A stretch of 64,000 nt of DNA, from positions 62,001 to 126,000 of the forward strand of contig JAFIGV010000027.1 in NCBI GenBank assembly GCA_017849575.1, read 5' to 3'. Both the position numbers and the translations under genes were made by a program. Below, piece by piece: positions 8,574-18,271 of this stretch. The notes under the pieces are model-generated. The model saw nothing but the letters and a program-made list of their open reading frames with translations, was not told the DNA's origin and made no database searches. How positions within the stretch are numbered: the first letter of the stretch is position 1; every line of letters starts with the position of its first letter. Source of the DNA: Flavipsychrobacter sp. (GTDB taxonomy: Bacteria > Bacteroidota > Bacteroidia > Chitinophagales > Chitinophagaceae).

Positions 8574-9293
8574 TTAGGGGAGCATAGGCACTTCCAGCAC
8601 CAGCACCTCGCCTGGCTCTCGTGCCGAAATATTGATCTGGGGCGTCTGCCATATTCCGAGGGCATCTCTTGCTCTCAGCTCCTGTCCTTCCACTTCCAGC
8701 CGACCCTCAATAGTGAAAACATAAAAGCCGTGATGGGCCGAATGCGGTTGCAGGCTGAGCGTGATTTCTTTGTCAACCGACGAACGGTAGATCCAGGCAT
8801 TCTGATGAATTTTTAGTCCTTCGTCTGCCGTATCTATGGGCGATACCAGCATTTGCCATTGGTTCTTTCTCTTTTCAATATCAAACATCTGCTGGTCGTA
8901 CCGAGGTGTTACGTTCTTCTTATCCGGAAAAATCCAGATCTGCAGCAGATGTACGTCTTCATCTCTGCTATGGTTGTATTCGCTATGGAAAATTCCGCTT
9001 CCCGCACTCATCACCTGCACTTCACCCGGCCTTATGGCCTGCGTGTGACCCATGCTGTCCTGATGTTCCAGCGCCCCCTTCAGCACTATGGTGATAATCT
9101 CCATATTATCATGCGGATGTTTACCGAAGCCAAAGCCCGCCTTCACATAGTCGTCATTGAGCACCCGAAGAACGCCAAAATGAACCCGCTCCGGATCGTG
9201 CCAGCCCGCGAAGGAGAAACTGTGGTAGGTGTTCAGCCAGCCGTGATCCATATGCCCGCGAGAGCCAGCCGTGTGTAATACCGTCTTTGCCAT
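8574..9293 (-). CDS. Pirin-family bicupin (YhaK-like)
   Basis: The ATG at 9293 gives a 239-residue protein starting MAKTVLHTAGSRGHMDHGW, the usual pirin start; a start six codons earlier is less likely. The first cupin holds the metal-site histidines in GFGKHPHDNMEIITIVLKG and the block HQDSMGHTQAIRPGEVQVMSAG, then SGIFHSEYNH. The second cupin (from about residue 150) is more degenerate, as in bacterial pirins. Bacterial pirins such as YhaK and YhhW bind iron and some have quercetinase activity; the in vivo role here is unknown. It heads the reverse-strand group pirin - CDGSH - Nudix. Confidence 0.9.
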   Translation of the reverse strand: MAKTVLHTAGSRGHMDHGWLNTYHSFSFAGWHDPERVHFGVLRVLNDDYVKAGFGFGKHPHDNMEIITIVLKGALEHQDSMGHTQAIRPGEVQVMSAGSGIFHSEYNHSRDEDVHLLQIWIFPDKKNVTPRYDQQMFDIEKRKNQWQMLVSPIDTADEGLKIHQNAWIYRSSVDKEITLSLQPHSAHHGFYVFTIEGRLEVEGQELRARDALGIWQTPQINISAREPGEVLVLEVPMLP

Positions 9294-9432
9294 AAGTGAG
9301 TTTTGCTGCAAGTTACCGGCTTCCCGGCGGGCGCAACATTTGTTCTATTGATTTGCTAAAAATCACTGTCTATGCATACAGTTCAGTTTAAATCATCTTA
9401 AATTGGCCAGCGCAAAAAAATACAGCACACAC

Positions 9433-10191
9433 ATGAAACGGTTTCATTTTTTTCTGATGACCCTGATCGCATGCAGCTTTTTTCAGGTAGCTCAGGCACA
9501 GCCCTACGATACACTGCGCAGGCAGGACGCCCATGGCTGGGAGTTTTTTCAGGTACGCAGAAACGGTATCGTACTTTCGGAAGGCTATAATGAAAAGGGA
9601 GTGGCGCAGGGAACATGGATCACCTACTGGGATAATGGTTATCCCCATTTTATCATCAATTATCTCAACGGTAAAAGAAATGGTGTTCATATGCAGATAA
9701 GCCAGCAGGGCTATACCGAAATGGTGGAACATTTTGTGAACGATTTGCTCGAAGGTCCGCGCAGAGTATATCAGCCCGGCAGCAGTTTTATTTCTGAAGA
9801 GGCTTTTTACTCCGAAGGACAAAAACATGGCGGCTACAGCAAACATTACAACACGGGCAAACCACAGGAAGAAGCGCATTATAACCACGGCCTGCGCGAT
9901 GGAAAAAGCACCTGGTACTACGAAGACGGTGAAAAAGCCGCGGAATACAATTACCGAAACGGCACCATAGACGGCGAGGTGGCCTCTTATTATAAGAACG
10001 GGAAAGTGAATGAATTTGGCGTGTATAAGGACAATGAGCAAACAGGCCTCTGGAAAGAATTTTATGAAAATGGTAACCTGAAGGCAGAGGGAAAATATGA
10101 ACATGGAGAAAAAGAAGGTGCCTGGAAGGAATATGACCAGTTTGGAAAATTTGTGAAAACGGTGAAGTATGTGAAGGGCAAAGTCAAATAA
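9433..10191 (+). CDS. Secreted MORN-repeat (YwqK-type) protein
   Basis: The ATG at 9433 starts a 252-residue protein with a signal peptide (MKRFHFFLMTLIACSFFQVAQAQ). The rest is a row of MORN_2-type repeats, each about 22-24 residues with the pattern Y.(N/D)G...G.W..Y: for example GVAQGTWITYWDNGYP, NGTIDGEVASYYKNGK and NEQTGLWKEFYENGN. Pipelines often label such proteins YwqK-family antitoxins; the label is not supported here because no toxin partner is adjacent. A surface or periplasmic scaffold role is more cautious. The following response-regulator gene begins 49 bases downstream on the same strand. Confidence 0.82.
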   Translation: MKRFHFFLMTLIACSFFQVAQAQPYDTLRRQDAHGWEFFQVRRNGIVLSEGYNEKGVAQGTWITYWDNGYPHFIINYLNGKRNGVHMQISQQGYTEMVEHFVNDLLEGPRRVYQPGSSFISEEAFYSEGQKHGGYSKHYNTGKPQEEAHYNHGLRDGKSTWYYEDGEKAAEYNYRNGTIDGEVASYYKNGKVNEFGVYKDNEQTGLWKEFYENGNLKAEGKYEHGEKEGAWKEYDQFGKFVKTVKYVKGKVK

Positions 10192-10240
10192 CAGTTCCTC
10201 ACAAAAAAATTTTCCCTCAGCTTTAGAAAACAGCAAGCAT

Positions 10241-11404
10241 ATGGCTCAGACGATATTGGTAATAGACGATGAAAAAGCGATCCGTAAGGCGCTCCATGAA
10301 ATTCTGACCTTCGAAGGTTTTAAGGTAGAAGAAGCTGCCGACGGTGCGGAAGGTGTAAAGAAGATAGAAGAAAGCACCTGGGATTGTATCATTTGCGATA
10401 TCAAAATGCCAAAGGTGGATGGTATAGAAGTTCTGCAAAAAGCACAGGAGCTGAAGCCGGATATTCCGTTTATCGTCATCTCAGGACATGGAACCATTGA
10501 GACTGCCGTAGATGCTGTGAAGAAGGGAGCCTTCGACTATATCTCCAAGCCGCCCGACCTCAACCGCCTGCTGATAACGGTGCGCAACGCCATGGATAAA
10601 AAATCCTTAGTGGCAGAAACCAAGCAACTGCGCAAGCGGGTATCGAAAGCCAGCGAGATGATTGGTGAGTCGGAACCCATGCAGAAGATAAAAGAGACCA
10701 TCGAAAAAGTGGCGCCTACCGATGCGCGGGTGCTGATCACCGGTGAAAACGGCGTGGGAAAAGAACTTGTGGCAAGACGCATCCACGAACTGAGCAACCG
10801 AAGTGCAGCGCCGCTTATTGAGGTGAACTGTGCAGCCATACCTTCCGAACTGATAGAGAGCGAACTTTTTGGTCACGAAAAAGGCTCTTTTACTTCTGCC
10901 ATCAAACAGCGCATCGGCAAGTTTGAACAGGCAAGCGGCGGAACCCTCTTTATGGATGAGATAGGCGACATGAGCCTCGATGCGCAGGCTAAAGTGCTGC
11001 GGGCATTGCAGGAAGGGAAGATTACAAGAGTGGGCGGCGAAAAAGAAATAAAGGTGGATGTGCGGGTAGTGGCGGCTACCAACAAAAACCTGATGGAAGA
11101 AGTGGAAGCCAAAAGGTTCCGGCTCGATCTGTATCACCGGCTCGGCGTTATTCTTATCCATGTGCCTTCGCTTAACGAGCGCCGCGACGATATTCCTTCG
11201 CTCATCAGTCATTTTTTGAAAGACATCAGCGAAGAATACAAACAAACACCCAAAGAAATAGATAAAGATGCGGTAAAAGCCCTGCAGGACTACAACTGGA
11301 CCGGCAACATACGCGAACTGCGCAATGTGGTAGAAAGGCTGATTATTCTCTCCGACAAAAAAATCACTAAAAAAGATATCGATTCTTATATCTTCATCCG
11401 ATAA
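10241..11404 (+). CDS. NtrC-like response regulator: receiver plus AAA+ domain, no DNA-binding domain
   Basis: The 387-residue protein has a receiver domain (acidic pocket Asp9/Asp10, phospho-acceptor Asp53 in CDIKMPK, Lys103 in SKPPD). A sigma-54-type AAA+ domain follows: Walker A GENGVGKE at 168-175, Walker B GGTLFMDEIGD at 233-243, and the R-finger region and sensor II ending NWTGNIRELRNVVERL. Two oddities stand out. The sigma-54-contacting GAFTGA loop reads GSFTSA (215-220). The protein ends at DSYIFIR right after the AAA+ lid, without the Fis-type helix-turn-helix. Such short forms are found in Bacteroidota; how they choose targets is unclear. No sensor kinase gene is adjacent. Confidence 0.9.
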   Translation: MAQTILVIDDEKAIRKALHEILTFEGFKVEEAADGAEGVKKIEESTWDCIICDIKMPKVDGIEVLQKAQELKPDIPFIVISGHGTIETAVDAVKKGAFDYISKPPDLNRLLITVRNAMDKKSLVAETKQLRKRVSKASEMIGESEPMQKIKETIEKVAPTDARVLITGENGVGKELVARRIHELSNRSAAPLIEVNCAAIPSELIESELFGHEKGSFTSAIKQRIGKFEQASGGTLFMDEIGDMSLDAQAKVLRALQEGKITRVGGEKEIKVDVRVVAATNKNLMEEVEAKRFRLDLYHRLGVILIHVPSLNERRDDIPSLISHFLKDISEEYKQTPKEIDKDAVKALQDYNWTGNIRELRNVVERLIILSDKKITKKDIDSYIFIR

Positions 11405-11421
11405 CCTTCAACATCAATGCT

Positions 11422-11796
11422 ATGAAAACACTCCTCGCCACCCTCGTGGCTATTGCTATGCTCATTTTTGCATTTTCCTGCAAGAAATCGGATGATAAGA
11501 GTTTTGCCTATTCAGGTCACTGGACCGGCACCTACACCGGCACCGATGCGGGCACCTGGCAGGCAGACATTACCGATGATGGAAAGTTTACCGGCACAGC
11601 GGCATCCAATCTTGCACCCACTTATCCCTTTGCCATCACCGGCACGGTTTCCGACTCCGGGCATATCGAAGCGACCTACAGTTTATCCGGCATCACCGCC
11701 AGCTTTATGGGTCAGATCACCGGCAACAATGCAAGCGGCACCTGGGCAGCAGACTCACTTTCGGTGGGTGGAACATGGAGCGGTGTGAGGAAATAA
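11422..11796 (+). CDS. Small lipoprotein, function unknown
   Basis: The 124-residue product has a lipoprotein signal peptide with lipobox FAFSC (Cys20) followed by KKSDD. The mature part is rich in Gly, Thr and Ser and looks like an all-beta fold built from repeated strands (YSGHWTGTYTGTDAGTW, TGTVSDSGHIEATYS, GQITGNNASGTW). No known enzymatic motif is seen. It starts 17 bases after the response-regulator gene, so it is probably in the same transcript, which ends at the terminator just downstream. Confidence 0.75.
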   Translation: MKTLLATLVAIAMLIFAFSCKKSDDKSFAYSGHWTGTYTGTDAGTWQADITDDGKFTGTAASNLAPTYPFAITGTVSDSGHIEATYSLSGITASFMGQITGNNASGTWAADSLSVGGTWSGVRK

Positions 11797-11825
11797 AAGC
11801 GATCTGTACACTCAAAACTATTAAG

Positions 11826-11849
11826 GCTGCCGGTTTTGGCAGCTTTTTT
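11826..11849 (+). terminator. Rho-independent terminator after the lipoprotein gene
   Basis: GCTGCC (11826-11831) pairs with GGCAGC (11838-11843) around the loop GGTTTT and is followed by six T. It ends the MORN / response-regulator / lipoprotein transcript. Confidence 0.85.
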
Positions 11850-11907
11850 GTTTCCGTTAGTCATTTTAATATGACCGTTTGTGGAAAACGGACAGTTTTG
11901 TCATTAT

Positions 11908-11915
11908 TAACTTTG
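11908..11915 (+). promoter_or_regulatory. Possible -7 box of the alpha-2-macroglobulin gene
   Basis: TAACTTTG fits TAnnTTTG, 19 bases before the ATG at 11935. A TTTG at 11878-11881 is 26 bases upstream, longer than the usual gap to a -33 box, so the assignment is tentative. Confidence 0.35.
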
Positions 11916-11934
11916 ATGCATACGTCTCGCGATT

Positions 11935-14900
11935 ATGAAATTTAATCTTCTGCTTTTTTTCGCTGTTTTATTTTCTCTCCCTATGTCGGCACAAGACCAC
12001 AATGAACGTTACGAGCGCGAATGGAAACGCGCCGATTCTCTGCTGCAAAAGGGACTTCCCGAAAGTGCAGCAAAAATTGTTTCTGCCGTATATGAAAAGG
12101 CGAAGCAAAAGGATCAGCAGGTGCAGATGATGAAAGCCGAAATCTACCTGATAGGCGCCGATTTTCAGCGAAATGAAGAAGCCTTTAAAGACGCGATTTC
12201 CAAGGCTTCGGATCATGCCGCAAAAGAAAAGTTTCCGAACAATGCCATCTGGCAAAGCATAGAAGCCCAGCTCTACTGGAATTATTATCAGCAAAACCGC
12301 TGGCAGATACTGGATCGTACACGGGTGAGCAACAGCACAGAGATCGCAGATTTTGAACAATGGGATACTGACCGATTCGTACAGAAAAGCTCAGCGCTAT
12401 ATCTCGCTTCTTTGTCGCGTGCAGAAGACTTGAGACAGATCAACATAGATGCTTACGAACCGATATTGTACAAAGGCGTCAATACAAAAAATCTCCGACC
12501 CACCCTCTTCGACCTGCTGGCTTTTCGCGCGCTCGAATTTTTTGAAAGCGATGAAAAGGATCTCACCAAACCGGCATTTGCCTTTACACTTTCTGATCCG
12601 GAAATATTCGCACCCGCTCATGAATTTGTGCAACATCGTTTCCTCACAAAAGATTCTGTTTCGCTGCAATGGCATGCATTACAGCTTTATCAGGATTTGC
12701 TACGATTGCACCAGAACGATGCTCAGAAAGACGCGCTTATAGATGCCGATCTCTTTCGTTTGAAATTTGCCTATGATCATTCAGTACTGCCCGACAAGAA
12801 AAAACGCTACAGCGATGCGTTGCAGCAACTGAAAGAAAAGTATAACCATCATCCGCTTTCTGCCCTTGCAGCGTGCCGAAAGGTTGCGCTGATGATGCCG
12901 GAAATGCAGCCTTACACGGGCAAGCCGCAGCCGGGCAATAAAGAAGCAAACTATCCGGAGATCGTAGCGCAATTGCAAGCCATTATCCGTCAGTACCCCG
13001 AAAGCGAAGGCGGCATTTTAGCAAAGCAACTCCTGCAGACTATTCAAAGTAAAAGTTTATCGCTCACCGCAGAAGAAGTAGTGCTGCCCGATGAACCTTC
13101 CAAAGTTTTAGTGAGTTACAAAAACATTTCAAAGGCTTGGTTTAGAATCGTCAGACTGAACAATGCCGACAATCGCTACATCGGCTCCTACCGTGGCTAC
13201 ACCCGCGATTTTGATGCGGAACTTTTGAAGATGCCTGCATTGATAAGCTTTAGCAGCGAACTCCCCGGAGCAGAAGATTTTGCAGAACATAGCACTGAGG
13301 TAAAACTGGATGAACTGAAGGCAGGAACTTATGCGATTCTCATCAGCGCCGATCAAAAATTTTCTAAAGAAAATAATGCGATCAGCTATGCCCTGCTTCA
13401 GGTATCCTCGATCAGTGCAATCAATGCCGGCGACAAGGGTTTTGCCTTACATAGAAAGTCCGGAATTCCGCTCTCAAAAGCAACGGTGATTTTTTTCCGG
13501 CAGCGGTACAACGACAACATCAGGGGCTATGATCTGGTACAGACCAGCACCAAAAAAACGGATCAGCAAGGGCAATTTACTTATCCAAAAGATGAAGAAC
13601 AAAGCAGCGCCCTGAAGATAATTTCCGGTGAGGATACGGTCATGCTTACGGGATATTTCAACGGACAGGAAGCCGGCGTGGAAGACGAGCCGCAGACCCG
13701 CACCTTCTTTTTTACCGACCGCTCAATTTATCGCCCGGGACAAACGATTCACTTCAAAGCCATTATGCTTCGAGCAGAAAACGGAGGGAAAAAGAATACT
13801 GTTATTGCCAATGAAAACACAGAAGTGACCTTCTTTGACGCTAACGGTCAAAAAATTGACAGCAAACATTTTCTCAGCAACGAATTCGGGTCTATCTCGG
13901 GCATCTTCACGGCGCCACAGGGTTTGCTGACAGGCAATATGCGCATTGCCAACAGCAGCGGCAGCACCTACATTTCGGTAGAAGAATACAAGCGACCTAA
14001 ATTTTACGTGGCGTTCGATACCCTGAAAGATGCCTACGCGCTTAATGATATGATTTCGGTGCAGGGAAAGGCAACCGCGTATGCTGGAAATGTGGTGGAT
14101 GGCGCTACCGTAAAATATCGGGTGGTACGCAATGCGCGCTTTCCTTATTGGTGGTGTGCCTGGAGATGGGGCTTTCCACAGTCGCCCGAAATGGAAATAG
14201 CAGAAGGAACCGTCAGCACGGATAACAAAGGCAATTTCAAGATCAACTTCAAAGCCATTCCGGACGCGTCGGTTGCGGCTGCTTCACTGCCGGTATTTAC
14301 TTATACCATCACGGCAGATGTAACGGACATTAATGGCGAAACCCGCACGGGCAGCAGTGTTGTGAGCGTGGGCTATACGTCACTTCAATTGTCTGTTGAT
14401 GTGCCGGAGCGGGCAAAGGCAGCCGAGCTCGATACGCTCCGCATTTCTTCCCGCAACCTGAATGATCAGTTTGTGGCAACAACCGTTTCGTTGACGGTCC
14501 GGAAACTCGAAGACCCCTCCGGTGTACTGCGCAAGCGCCTCTGGCAAATGCCCGATCAGTTTGTGATGGACAGTCTGACCTTCAAAAAGTACTTTCCAAA
14601 TGATGTTTATCGGAACGAAAACGAACCGGCAAACATGTCGGTGAAAGCGACTCTGTTTCAAAAAAATCTGACCACCACCGCCGATGGAATAGTAGCCTTG
14701 CCTGAAAGTGTTTGGAAGGAAAATGGTTGGTACGCGGTAGAAATTGAAGCAACCGATAAAAACGGCAAGAAGATTACAGAGAAAAAATTTGTGCAGCTCT
14801 ATGGAGCGCGGCAGGGAGGAAAAACGCCGGAAGCACTGGTGGTATTACCCCAATCGCTGACGCTGCAGCCCGGCGAAGAGGCAAAGGTGCTGGCACTAAG

Positions 14901-17900
14901 CGGCTATGAACAACTGCATTTGATAAGGCAGGAAGTGATGATGGATGCGAGCCGGGAAACAAAGCAACTGGACCTTAGGAATGGTAGTGAAACCTGGACA
15001 AAAACGCTTCGTGAAGAAGACCGCGGCGGCATGATGCTTCAGTACGCCACGGTGAAAGAGAACCGGTACTATCAGGAGCAGGTGCGCATCAATGTGCCCT
15101 GGAGCAATAAGGATCTCGACATAAGCTGGGAAACCCACCGCGATAAGCTGCAGCCGGGCGAAAAAGAAACCTGGACGATGGTGGTGCGTGGCAACAAAAA
15201 GGAAAAGCTTGCTGCAGAAATGGTCGCCACTTTGTACGATGCCTCTCTCGATGCATTTAAGCCGCACCAATGGAATATCGGCAACTTGTTTCCTGTGCTG
15301 AGCTATTGGGAGCATTGGAATGGGTTGGGATTCCAAACCGGCAAGTCAGGAACAATTCGCGGTTTTGCCAATTCCCAACTGCCGCAATACCAAAAGGAGT
15401 ACACACATTTTGTCTTCACTGGTTTTCCGAACCTATTTTTTTACAATAGCTACAACGGTGACGACGTAATTCTGCGCAAGTATAAAGCTCCTCTTTTGGC
15501 GAATGGAGTTTTGAGCGAGGAAATGACGACTGCAGAAAGCATCGCAGATGTTCCTACGGCTCGCTTGAAATCTTTTGATGAAGCACAATCAGTTTCAGCT
15601 TCCTACGCTTTGTCCAAGAAACCTGATCAAACTACTCCACAACAAAGTATTCCCCCCCGCAAAAACCTTCAGGAAACCGCATTCTTTTTTCCGCAGTTAA
15701 AAACCGATGCCGAGGGAAATATTCGTCTGGAATTTACCATGCCGGAGGCGCTGACAGAATGGAGGCTGATGGCTTTTGCTCATACCAAAGAGTTAAGCAC
15801 AGGTATCTTGGAGGGAAAGATCAAAACTCAGAAAGACCTGATGGTGATGCCCAATCTTCCGCGCTTTATGCGGCAGGGCGATGAAATAGAACTCAGTGCC
15901 AAGATCAGTAATCTGAGCGATAAAGAACTTTCCGGCAACGCCATGATCGAGTTGCTCGATGCCGCCACTATGCAACCCTTGCTGCTGCCCTTCCGTATCA
16001 GCAACAACACAAGAAATTTTTCAGTGTCGAAAGAACAGAGCACCTCCGTCAATTGGAAACTGCATGTGCCGGAGAGCTTGTACAATCCCGTTGTTGTGCG
16101 CATTACAGCACGCAGCGGCAACTTTACCGATGGTGAAGAAAATACATTGCCGGTGGTAACCAATCGCATGCTCGTGACCGAGACACTTCCGCTTTGGATG
16201 AACGGGTATGGCAACAAGACTTTCAGCTTCGACAAGCTCAAACACGCCGACAGCAGCAAATCGCTCGTGCACCAATCGCTTACGCTGGAGTACACGGCAA
16301 ATCCTGCCTGGTATGCTGTGCAATCCTTACCCTATTTGATGGAATATCCCTACGAGTGTGCCGAGCAAACGTTTAATCGCTTTTATGCGAATGCGCTTGC
16401 CGAACACATCATCAGTCAGGCGCCAAAGGTGAAAGCCATATTTGAAAAGTGGAGAATGGAATCGGCAGTGTCGAGTTTCCGTTCACCGCTGGAAATGAAT
16501 GAAGAACTCAAATCGGCATTGCTGGAAGAAACGCCCTGGGTGTTGCAGGCAAAGACAGAAAAGGAACAACGGGAAAATATCGCAAAGCTTTTCGATAGCT
16601 ACAAGCTTTCCCGCGAACTCAATGCCTCGTTGAAAAAGCTGCGGGATATGCAATTGCCGGAAGGTGGTTTCTCCTGGTTCAAGGGCATGCGCTCCGATCG
16701 TTTTATTACACAGTACATCATCACCGGCTTGGGACGACTGCAACATCTGGGCGTAAAATTGAACAGCGACGCCCGGCAGATTGCGCAACAAGCCCTGCCT
16801 TACCTCGACCGTGAAATGCAGCACGACTACGACGAAATGGTGCGCAATAAAGTGAAGCTTGATCAACAGCATATTGGTTATTCAGAAATTCAGTACTTGT
16901 ATATGCGCAGCTTTTTTAGGGAAACGAAAAAGGAGATTTCTGATAAAGCCTTTAGCTTTTACAAAACCCAGGCGGCAGCCTATTGGTCAGCATTTAATCC
17001 TTACATGAAAGGGATGATAGCACTGGCGCTGCACCGGCTCGATGACAAACAAACACCGGGCAACATCATCCAATCGCTGAGAGAAACAGCAATACACAAA
17101 GAAGAGCTGGGCATGTACTGGATGAAAAATGGCAATAGCTATTGGTGGTACGATGCCGCTATTGAAGCGCAGTCGTTGCTGATAGAATGTTTTGGCGAGG
17201 TAGCGCAGGACAAAGCCGCTGTAGATGAAATGAAACGCTGGCTGCTGAAAAACAAACAAACCAATAGCTGGGAAACCACAAAAGCCACTGCCGATGCCTG
17301 CTATGCACTTTTACTCAGCGGTACCGACTGGCTGGAACATCAGCCTAAGGTGAGTCTGCAATTAGGAGACAATTTGTACAGCAATCAGGGAGATCAAACA
17401 GAAGCCGGAACGGGCTATTTTAAGGTACGACTGGCGGCAACAGAGGTGAATAGTTCCCTTGGCGATATCACCGTTACGACGGAACCTACCCACAAAAATT
17501 CGTCTTCAACACTACCTTCCTGGGGAGCAGTGTATTGGCAATATTTTGAGGATATGGACAAAATATCTTCAGCAAAAACCCCTCTTGAAATCAGGAAGCA
17601 ATTGTTTGCAGAGCGCAATACCGATCGCGGTCCGCAGTTGCAACCCATCACAGCCACACAGCCACTGTCGGTGGGCGATAAGCTGGTGGTGCGCATTGAG
17701 ATTGTTGTGGACAGAGATATGGAATACGTACACCTGAAAGATATGCGGGCGGCTGCTTTTGAACCGATAAATGTCTTGAGTGGTTATAAATGGCAGGGCG
17801 GATTGGGTTATTATGAAAGCACGAAAGATCTTTCTACCAATTTCTTTTTCGACCGTTTGCCGAAGGGAAAATACGTTTTTGAGTATCCTGTTTTCGTGCA

Positions 17901-18000
17901 GCAGAAAGGATCTTTCTCCAATGGCATAGCAACCATACAGTGCATGTACGCACCGGAGTTTTCCAGTCATAGCGAAGGGGTCAGGGTAAAGGTGGAATAG
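11935..18000 (+). CDS. Large alpha-2-macroglobulin family protein with thioester motif
   Basis: This 2021-residue protein begins with a signal peptide (ends SLPMSAQ). A long helical N-terminal region to about residue 450 resembles TPR-like packing and is typical of Bacteroidota members. Macroglobulin beta domains follow, including FFTDRSIYRPGQTIHFKA near 595. The A2M signature region lies around FFPQLKTDAEGNIRLEFTMPEALTEWRLMAFAHT, near 1250-1285. The thioester motif is CAEQ with Cys1475, and an alpha/alpha toroid and receptor-like C-terminus follow. Bacterial A2Ms are thought to trap proteases covalently in the periplasm. Unlike many, this gene is not next to a pbpC (PBP1C) gene. There is no lipobox, so it is likely soluble. 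It is transcribed alone after a terminator. Confidence 0.92.
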   Translation: MKFNLLLFFAVLFSLPMSAQDHNERYEREWKRADSLLQKGLPESAAKIVSAVYEKAKQKDQQVQMMKAEIYLIGADFQRNEEAFKDAISKASDHAAKEKFPNNAIWQSIEAQLYWNYYQQNRWQILDRTRVSNSTEIADFEQWDTDRFVQKSSALYLASLSRAEDLRQINIDAYEPILYKGVNTKNLRPTLFDLLAFRALEFFESDEKDLTKPAFAFTLSDPEIFAPAHEFVQHRFLTKDSVSLQWHALQLYQDLLRLHQNDAQKDALIDADLFRLKFAYDHSVLPDKKKRYSDALQQLKEKYNHHPLSALAACRKVALMMPEMQPYTGKPQPGNKEANYPEIVAQLQAIIRQYPESEGGILAKQLLQTIQSKSLSLTAEEVVLPDEPSKVLVSYKNISKAWFRIVRLNNADNRYIGSYRGYTRDFDAELLKMPALISFSSELPGAEDFAEHSTEVKLDELKAGTYAILISADQKFSKENNAISYALLQVSSISAINAGDKGFALHRKSGIPLSKATVIFFRQRYNDNIRGYDLVQTSTKKTDQQGQFTYPKDEEQSSALKIISGEDTVMLTGYFNGQEAGVEDEPQTRTFFFTDRSIYRPGQTIHFKAIMLRAENGGKKNTVIANENTEVTFFDANGQKIDSKHFLSNEFGSISGIFTAPQGLLTGNMRIANSSGSTYISVEEYKRPKFYVAFDTLKDAYALNDMISVQGKATAYAGNVVDGATVKYRVVRNARFPYWWCAWRWGFPQSPEMEIAEGTVSTDNKGNFKINFKAIPDASVAAASLPVFTYTITADVTDINGETRTGSSVVSVGYTSLQLSVDVPERAKAAELDTLRISSRNLNDQFVATTVSLTVRKLEDPSGVLRKRLWQMPDQFVMDSLTFKKYFPNDVYRNENEPANMSVKATLFQKNLTTTADGIVALPESVWKENGWYAVEIEATDKNGKKITEKKFVQLYGARQGGKTPEALVVLPQSLTLQPGEEAKVLALSGYEQLHLIRQEVMMDASRETKQLDLRNGSETWTKTLREEDRGGMMLQYATVKENRYYQEQVRINVPWSNKDLDISWETHRDKLQPGEKETWTMVVRGNKKEKLAAEMVATLYDASLDAFKPHQWNIGNLFPVLSYWEHWNGLGFQTGKSGTIRGFANSQLPQYQKEYTHFVFTGFPNLFFYNSYNGDDVILRKYKAPLLANGVLSEEMTTAESIADVPTARLKSFDEAQSVSASYALSKKPDQTTPQQSIPPRKNLQETAFFFPQLKTDAEGNIRLEFTMPEALTEWRLMAFAHTKELSTGILEGKIKTQKDLMVMPNLPRFMRQGDEIELSAKISNLSDKELSGNAMIELLDAATMQPLLLPFRISNNTRNFSVSKEQSTSVNWKLHVPESLYNPVVVRITARSGNFTDGEENTLPVVTNRMLVTETLPLWMNGYGNKTFSFDKLKHADSSKSLVHQSLTLEYTANPAWYAVQSLPYLMEYPYECAEQTFNRFYANALAEHIISQAPKVKAIFEKWRMESAVSSFRSPLEMNEELKSALLEETPWVLQAKTEKEQRENIAKLFDSYKLSRELNASLKKLRDMQLPEGGFSWFKGMRSDRFITQYIITGLGRLQHLGVKLNSDARQIAQQALPYLDREMQHDYDEMVRNKVKLDQQHIGYSEIQYLYMRSFFRETKKEISDKAFSFYKTQAAAYWSAFNPYMKGMIALALHRLDDKQTPGNIIQSLRETAIHKEELGMYWMKNGNSYWWYDAAIEAQSLLIECFGEVAQDKAAVDEMKRWLLKNKQTNSWETTKATADACYALLLSGTDWLEHQPKVSLQLGDNLYSNQGDQTEAGTGYFKVRLAATEVNSSLGDITVTTEPTHKNSSSTLPSWGAVYWQYFEDMDKISSAKTPLEIRKQLFAERNTDRGPQLQPITATQPLSVGDKLVVRIEIVVDRDMEYVHLKDMRAAAFEPINVLSGYKWQGGLGYYESTKDLSTNFFFDRLPKGKYVFEYPVFVQQKGSFSNGIATIQCMYAPEFSSHSEGVRVKVE

Positions 18001-18010
18001 GTTTATTTGG

Positions 18011-18018
18011 TAAATTTG
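18011..18018 (+). promoter_or_regulatory. Possible -7 box of the toxin-antitoxin pair
   Basis: TAAATTTG matches TAnnTTTG and is 18 bases upstream of the antitoxin ATG at 18037. No -33 element at the expected distance. Confidence 0.33.
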
Positions 18019-18036
18019 AAATGTAACCAACCTGAT

Positions 18037-18270
18037 ATGGACACGAAAAGCATGAGAAGCAAGTTGCAGCAGTTTGTTTCTACCTTGGATGATGAGCGCG
18101 TGGTAGCAATCTATACTCTTTTTCAAAATGAGATTGACCCCGTTGAGATGGATGACGATTTCCGGAGGGAGTTGGAAAACAGGATTGCAAATTACTATAA
18201 TGGCGCGCGGACAGTCAGTGCTGAAGAACTGAGAAAAAGACTTGAGTATTTGAGAAATAGACGGGCTTAA
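18037..18270 (+). CDS. Antitoxin of a ParE/RelE-type pair
   Basis: The 77-residue acidic protein is taken from the ATG at 18037; the frame extends upstream only through a TTG that overlaps the probable promoter. Helix-forming sequences LQQFVSTLDDERVVAIYTLFQNEI and SAEELRKRLEYLRNRRA fit the addiction-module antitoxins that lie ahead of ParE-like toxins in Bacteroidota, which have an N-terminal helical part and a C-terminal toxin-binding tail. The toxin gene starts one base after its stop. No helix-turn-helix or ribbon-helix-helix is evident, so self-regulation of the promoter is uncertain. Confidence 0.72.
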   Translation: MDTKSMRSKLQQFVSTLDDERVVAIYTLFQNEIDPVEMDDDFRRELENRIANYYNGARTVSAEELRKRLEYLRNRRA

Positions 18271-18271
18271 A

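Noticed and set aside
9388-10236. Reverse frame of 282 codons opposite the MORN gene
   Set aside because: Antisense of the Gly/Tyr-rich repeats gives an artefactual hydrophobic pattern; the plus-strand product has a signal peptide and repeats.
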